DNA of 64,000 bases, from assembly GCF_005406225.1 (NCBI RefSeq), contig NZ_NXLY01000001.1:124001-188000 (forward strand), given 5' to 3'. The stretch's first letter is position 1. Each line of letters starts with the position of its first letter. Shown here one piece after another: positions 63,201-64,000 of this stretch. Made by a program: the position numbers and the translations under genes. Below the pieces are notes generated by a model that saw nothing but the letters and a program-made list of their open reading frames with translations, did not search any database and was not told the origin of the DNA. This DNA is from Campylobacter taeniopygiae. GTDB taxonomy: Bacteria > Campylobacterota > Campylobacteria > Campylobacterales > Campylobacteraceae.

Positions 63201-64000
63201 AAAGTACCCTGCTCTTCTTTGCTTTCCTCGCTTTTGGCGATGATGAGTTTTGAGTTTTGTTTGTTTTCACAAAGCCCTAGGATATACAAAAGCTCTTTAT
63301 AAAACGCGTTGTTTAGGGAATTTGCGTCGTTTGGATTGAATTCGGCCAATAAACAAGCTTTATTAAAAATTTTAAACAAGGGTTTTAACTCGCTAAAGCT
63401 TGGTTTTTCTTGCTCTAAAATCGGCTTTAAGTCGATAAAAATTCCTTTCAAACTGCTTTTAAGATAAAGATCTGAATTTAAAAGCTTTTCAAATTCCTTG
63501 TAAATTTCATCGGTATTACCTTTAAAAAGAGAGGCTTTGTTTTCAAAATTTTCAAAAGCTTCTTTACAATGCTTGTTTTTGTTAAAAAGCTCTTCAAACA
63601 AATCTGCCTTGAAAATGAAAAAACTATAAAAATCCGTGATGATGATATGCTTAAGTGATGAATTTAGGGCTTTTCTTTCGCGAAGATAATACAAAATGCA
63701 CTCTTGCAAGGCTTTGCAATTTGGCTTGTTTTGAGTGAAAAATTCTTTAGAATGAGGCGTTTTTGCTTCGATGATGACTTGAGTAAATCCATCTTTTTTT
63801 AAGGCTAAATCTATGCCGCTATTGCCTTTGTGTATGCTTTTGACTTCGCATTCAAAATTGAAACTTTCAAAAAATTTGCTTAATGCATTTGCCACGAGGG
63901 AATCTTCGTTGTTTTTGAGATTGTTTTCGAGGTTGGTTTTATAGTCCTTTAAAATCTTAACAAAATCGTTTAATTCTGTCTCTAAAATAGGCTTTTTGCG
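60275..64000 (-). CDS. Type IIG restriction-modification enzyme, N-terminus outside window
   Basis: At least 1241 codons; the frame is open to the right edge, so the true start lies outside and the in-frame GTG at 63895 is internal. Order: a PD-(D/E)xK nuclease (GIDLALKKDG then IIEAKTP), a helical linker, an adenine methylase with GSFYTPSFITSYM, SAM motif DPAVGSGHFLVSALN and catalytic NPPY, then a target-recognition region (SFTFSDENISALKAKIERIGTPL and LLGFLNSSLIFYYFKNIGH). One chain cuts and methylates. It resembles Cj0031 of C. jejuni. Confidence 0.92.
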   Translation of the reverse strand, partial: RKKPILETELNDFVKILKDYKTNLENNLKNNEDSLVANALSKFFESFNFECEVKSIHKGNSGIDLALKKDGFTQVIIEAKTPHSKEFFTQNKPNCKALQECILYYLRERKALNSSLKHIIITDFYSFFIFKADLFEELFNKNKHCKEAFENFENKASLFKGNTDEIYKEFEKLLNSDLYLKSSLKGIFIDLKPILEQEKPSFSELKPLFKIFNKACLLAEFNPNDANSLNNAFYKELLYILGLCENKQNSKLIIAKSEESKEEQGTFYTAINSKLKEENFEVILKLLILWLNRILFLKLIESNLVRFNDDKNLKFLNVKKIPDFGKLSELFFEILAKAKDTRKKSEFAYLPYLNSSLFEKQSIENTLEIANLSNNLKLDYYKHTVLKDDKCKAKKGQVGLLEYLFEFLDSFDFGSDDEQSEILSQKELISSSVLGNVFEKLNGYKEGSFYTPSFITSYMCKESITKVVLDKFNAKFDLEAKDISELRKSLRKEDKNAQKELLNSIKICDPAVGSGHFLVSALNVMLSIYDELNLFEEEFYLEVQNDEILITDRKGEFIEYKRPSTHKDKAHLIQQELFHTKKDIIENNLFGVDINPNSCEITKLRLWIELLKHSFYQSFDDENYHDLKTLPNIDINIKCGNSLIAYFDTQKSLSHYPNIKERMKKYQYIVKDYKEGFYTDKNLIAKEIKNLKESFKNFCLKDKFAKEIKQLTNNANEYSKKYGDFLADEHHDEKFKSFFSKNMFEFSFDEKAARKEFKKLLDLYERIFELEKSHPFEWRFEFPEVLDSNGNFQGFDLIIGNPPYIRQEEIKELKPHLAKNYKVYKGTSDIYTYFYELGFNVLKENGVLSFITSNKYTRAGYGEALREFLLKNTQICEYIDLNGVKVFDSATVDTSILSFKKLKPKDSYFKYLALDNENLKACQFHIALNTNFKELPQKSLSKESFTFSDENISALKAKIERIGTPLKDWYGLNINYGIKTGYNEAFIITTETKDEILSNCKDEEEKERTAKLIRKMLRGRDIKRYVYEWAGLWIIAFEFGSYKILEKDYPAIYNHLKKYKEKLQARGQCTNKPKTQQKPYLGQHHWLELDNNPTKEYLLQFEKEKIGWQRVTQEPSFILEKECVLLDSMAFMTGNSKNELSYLLGFLNSSLIFYYFKNIGHLYSDKGFLLSNQYVERFPIPKINSKNQKTADELVSLVDEILKAKEQDKNANTKIQEDKINTLVYKLYNLTEDEIKIIEGK

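Noticed and set aside
63895-63895. GTG as the start of the type IIG gene
   Set aside because: The frame continues upstream to the window edge with normal protein sequence.
1-64000. Poly-G phase-variation tracts
   Set aside because: I looked for runs of about eight or more G or C, common in Campylobacter surface and restriction genes, and saw none; the longest runs are about five.
1-64000. tRNA, rRNA and insertion sequences
   Set aside because: No tRNA T-loop plus acceptor arrangement, rRNA sequence or transposase-like frame was found by reading.

Overview
This 64 kb window is AT-rich chromosomal DNA (about 30% GC by eye) from a thermotolerant Campylobacter of the C. jejuni / C. coli group. 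The evidence is the gene content: the P19/FTR1 iron operon, tandem nhaA, lactate permease with lutABC, the flhF-flhG-fliA-fliM-fliY motor block, the sigma54-driven flgD-flgE and fliK genes, and a Cj0031-like type IIG enzyme. From memory of C. jejuni NCTC 11168, most of the window is a reversed run from about Cj0096 down to Cj0031, joined at its left to a Cj1654-Cj1665 block. That implies a rearrangement spanning the origin. Species cannot be fixed without a database search.

Layout. 1-2.3 kb: two overlapping NhaA antiporters and a YjfB-type motility protein behind a sigma28-like promoter. 2.4-10.7 kb: a Fur-box-headed iron-uptake operon (FTR1 permease, P19, DUF2318 membrane protein, two FtsX-like permeases, ATPase, two thioredoxin-fold lipoproteins). 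10.7-16.6 kb: a DUF411 protein, a small membrane protein, obg-rpmA-rplU and a lipoprotein trio including an LpoB-like member. 16.6-25.2 kb: dcuA-aspA, ung, lctP-lutABC. 25.3-30.9 kb: an orphan, a TPR plus GT9-like protein, a zinc-ribbon peptide without a standard start codon, sppA, an amidohydrolase, aroQ, folK. 31-36.2 kb: flagellar regulators and switch proteins. 36.3-39.5 kb: a lipoprotein, a LOG-family protein, mnmA, the SRP RNA and an AT-rich gap with 22-bp direct repeats. 39.5-46.8 kb: a hemerythrin protein, a FapA-like protein, then flgE, flgD, fliK and a small gene on the minus strand. 46.8-53.1 kb: typA, a membrane protein, a di-heme cytochrome c, a DUF2130 protein and a Bcr/CflA efflux pump.

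The most unusual part is 53.1-64 kb. Read on the minus strand, a type IIG restriction-modification enzyme (running off the right edge) overlaps a gene with a possible HEPN/abortive-infection-like C-terminus. Three tandem paralogous membrane proteins follow. Each has a long pentapeptide-like beta-helix, a shared CDHHTD motif just before transmembrane segments, and a nearly identical C-terminal tail. Spacers and ends are repeated almost exactly, internal 52-residue modules are themselves duplicated, and two of the three genes begin with an overlapping nine-codon mini-ORF. I read this as a recently expanded, modular, membrane-associated array that may be a defence locus. The defence role is inference.

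Many transcription units end in hairpins that overlap stop codons and serve convergent genes from both sides. No tRNA, rRNA, CRISPR array, insertion sequence or long poly-G tract was seen.
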